Origin: a bacterium | GTDB taxonomy: Bacteria; Vulcanimicrobiota; Vulcanimicrobiia; Vulcanimicrobiales; SCRA01 | Length of the DNA stretch: 6,204 nt | Assembly (NCBI GenBank): GCA_028869325.1 | Contig: JAGWST010000419.1 | Location: 1-6,204, forward strand | Direction of reading: 5' to 3' | Part shown: one piece after another, positions 5,019 to 6,204 of the stretch | Numbering within the stretch: the first letter of the stretch is position 1 | Layout: each line of letters starts with the position of its first letter | Made by a program: the position numbers and the translations under genes | Notes under the pieces: model-generated | The model's input: only the letters and a program-made list of their open reading frames with translations | Databases searched by the model: none | Told to the model about the DNA's origin: nothing

Positions 5019-6204
5019 TTAGAGCGCTTCGAGCAGCGAGCGCAGCAGGGGCATCCACGCCGCTGGATCGCCATCCGGCAGCTCCACGGTCAGCCGCTGC
5101 TCGCCGAAGCGGAATTTACCGCCGGTGAGCCGCTGGACCGTGGGGACCGCCTGCGGCGCCAGCGCGAAGCCCGACCCGACGGCCAACATCAGGCGCCGCT
5201 CGTCGACGACCACGCGGGTGATGCGCTTGCGCAGCGCGAGCGTGCGCAGCGTTGTGATCTCGACCAGGTGCTGGAGCGGCTCCGGCATGGCGCCGAAGCG
5301 GTCGCGCAGCCCAGCGGCGATCTCCTCGACCTGCGCCTCGCTGCGCGCCGCGGCCAATTGCTGGTAAACGGCGATCTTCTGCGAGGCCTGCGAGATGTAG
5401 TCGTCGGGGATGTAGGCCGTCAGCTTGAGATCGAGCACGGCCTCCTGCGCGGCCTCGGCGCGCGCATTGCCCTGCCGCTCGGCCACGGCCTCGGCCAGCA
5501 GCTGGCAGTACGTGTCGAAGCCGACGGCGGCGACGTGCCCGGACTGCGCGTGGCCCAGCAGGTTGCCGGCGCCCCGGATCTCCAGATCGCGCATCGCCAG
5601 CTGCAGCCCCGAGCCTAGGTGCGAGAACTCGCGAATCGCCTCCAGCCGCGCCTTGGCCTCCTCCGAGAGCGCCTTGTGCGGCTGGTAGAGAAGGTAGGCG
5701 TAGGCCTGATGGTTCGAGCGCCCGACGCGCCCGCGCAGCTGGTAGAGCTGGGAGAGGCCGAACTGGTCGGCGTTGTTGACGATCAGCGTGTTGGCGTTGG
5801 GGATGTCCAGCCCGTTCTCGATGATCGTGGTGGCCAGCAAGATGTCGATCGCGCCGCCGACGAAGTCGGCCATCACCGGCTCGATCTCCGCCTCGCTCAT
5901 CTGCCCGTGCGCGACGGCGATGCGTGCCTTGGGCACCAACGCCTGCAAGGCGTTCTGCACGCCGTGGATCGTCTCGACCCGGTTGTGAACGAAGTAGACC
6001 TGTCCCCCGCGATCCATCTCATGCTCGATGGCGCGCACGATCAATACGTCGTCCGTGGGCACGACCACCGTCTTCACCGACATGCGGTTCTTGGGCGCGG
6101 TCTGGATCAGCGAGAGGTCGCGCACGCCCACCAACGACATGTGCAAGGTGCGCGGAATCGGTGTCGCCGACATTGTCAGCACGTCCACGTTCGTGCGCAG
6201 CTCT
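5019..6204 (-). CDS. mfd: Transcription-repair coupling factor Mfd, C-terminal part (5' end outside window)
   Basis: The last 394 codons of Mfd, the ATP-driven translocase that dislodges RNA polymerase stalled at DNA lesions and recruits UvrA. Counting from the first full codon (ELRTNVDVLT), visible superfamily-2 motifs are TMSATPIPRTL (10-20), QVYFVHNR (68-75), ILLATTIIENGLDIP (121-135) and QLYQLRGRVGR (152-162). The TRG translocation motif follows around 196-222 (LGSGLQLAMRDLEIRGAGNLLG and QSGH). The C-terminal D7 regulatory domain begins near LDLKLTAYIPDDYI (257-270) and runs to the TAA stop at 5019-5021, so the C-terminus is complete. The Walker A/B motifs, the RNA polymerase-interaction domain and the UvrB-like module lie beyond the window. 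RecG has related motifs but lacks this C-terminal domain. mfd stands first in the visible minus-strand series, as in Bacillus where it lies near yabN and yabO. Confidence 0.97.
   Translation of the reverse strand, partial: ELRTNVDVLTMSATPIPRTLHMSLVGVRDLSLIQTAPKNRMSVKTVVVPTDDVLIVRAIEHEMDRGGQVYFVHNRVETIHGVQNALQALVPKARIAVAHGQMSEAEIEPVMADFVGGAIDILLATTIIENGLDIPNANTLIVNNADQFGLSQLYQLRGRVGRSNHQAYAYLLYQPHKALSEEAKARLEAIREFSHLGSGLQLAMRDLEIRGAGNLLGHAQSGHVAAVGFDTYCQLLAEAVAERQGNARAEAAQEAVLDLKLTAYIPDDYISQASQKIAVYQQLAAARSEAQVEEIAAGLRDRFGAMPEPLQHLVEITTLRTLALRKRITRVVVDERRLMLAVGSGFALAPQAVPTVQRLTGGKFRFGEQRLTVELPDGDPAAWMPLLRSLLEAL

Noticed and set aside
3341..5128. 595-codon open frame on the plus strand across mazG, the parvulin gene and into the mfd end
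   Set aside because: It is antisense to three genes with clear family motifs. Its translation is a His/Arg/Leu-rich string with no recognisable domain, the usual result of GC-rich codon bias on the opposite strand.

Overview
The window is GC-rich, densely coding bacterial chromosome. It carries no mobile element, CRISPR array, tRNA or rRNA that I can see. Seven complete or nearly complete genes and two genes cut by the window edges are supported. WhiA, an RqcP-type S4 protein, a YabN-like MazG protein and a lipoprotein parvulin together point to a Terrabacteria-type lineage. The high GC and unusual gene mix would fit a little-studied phylum such as Ca. Eremiobacterota or a relative, or a deep Actinomycetota/Chloroflexota/Firmicutes-like group. 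This placement is inference; nothing in the window fixes the taxon.

Left part (1-1030, minus strand): whiA reads into gap, the first glycolytic gene, of which only the first 24 codons lie in the window. whiA next to gap is a known neighbourhood in actinobacteria and other Gram-positive groups. Here rapZ and yvcK are not directly upstream of whiA. Instead an 85-bp divergent spacer separates it from a DMT/EamA transporter gene on the plus strand (1116-2048). That spacer contains a 16-bp imperfect dyad that could be an operator.

Right part (2000-6204, all minus strand): the order of transcription is mfd (3' part) - parvulin lipoprotein foldase - mazG/yabN-like - kal-like hotdog ammonia-lyase - rqcP. 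This is a variant of the mfd ... yabN - yabO linkage of Bacillus. It joins transcription-coupled repair (Mfd), extracytoplasmic folding (PrsA-like), nucleotide-pool cleaning (MazG) and ribosome quality control (RqcP). The extra member is a probable 3-aminobutyryl-CoA ammonia-lyase, an enzyme of lysine fermentation. The genes from the foldase to rqcP are tightly packed: 12-27 bp from the foldase stop to the possible mazG starts, a 4-bp GTGA overlap, then 31 bp. rqcP overlaps the convergent EamA gene tail to tail by 49 bp.

Most of the window is ordinary housekeeping DNA, and I see no clearly new multi-gene system. The points most worth a second look are the MazG protein, which has only half of its usual N-terminal methylase-like domain and lacks a clear standard start codon, and the kal-like gene placed inside an information-processing operon.
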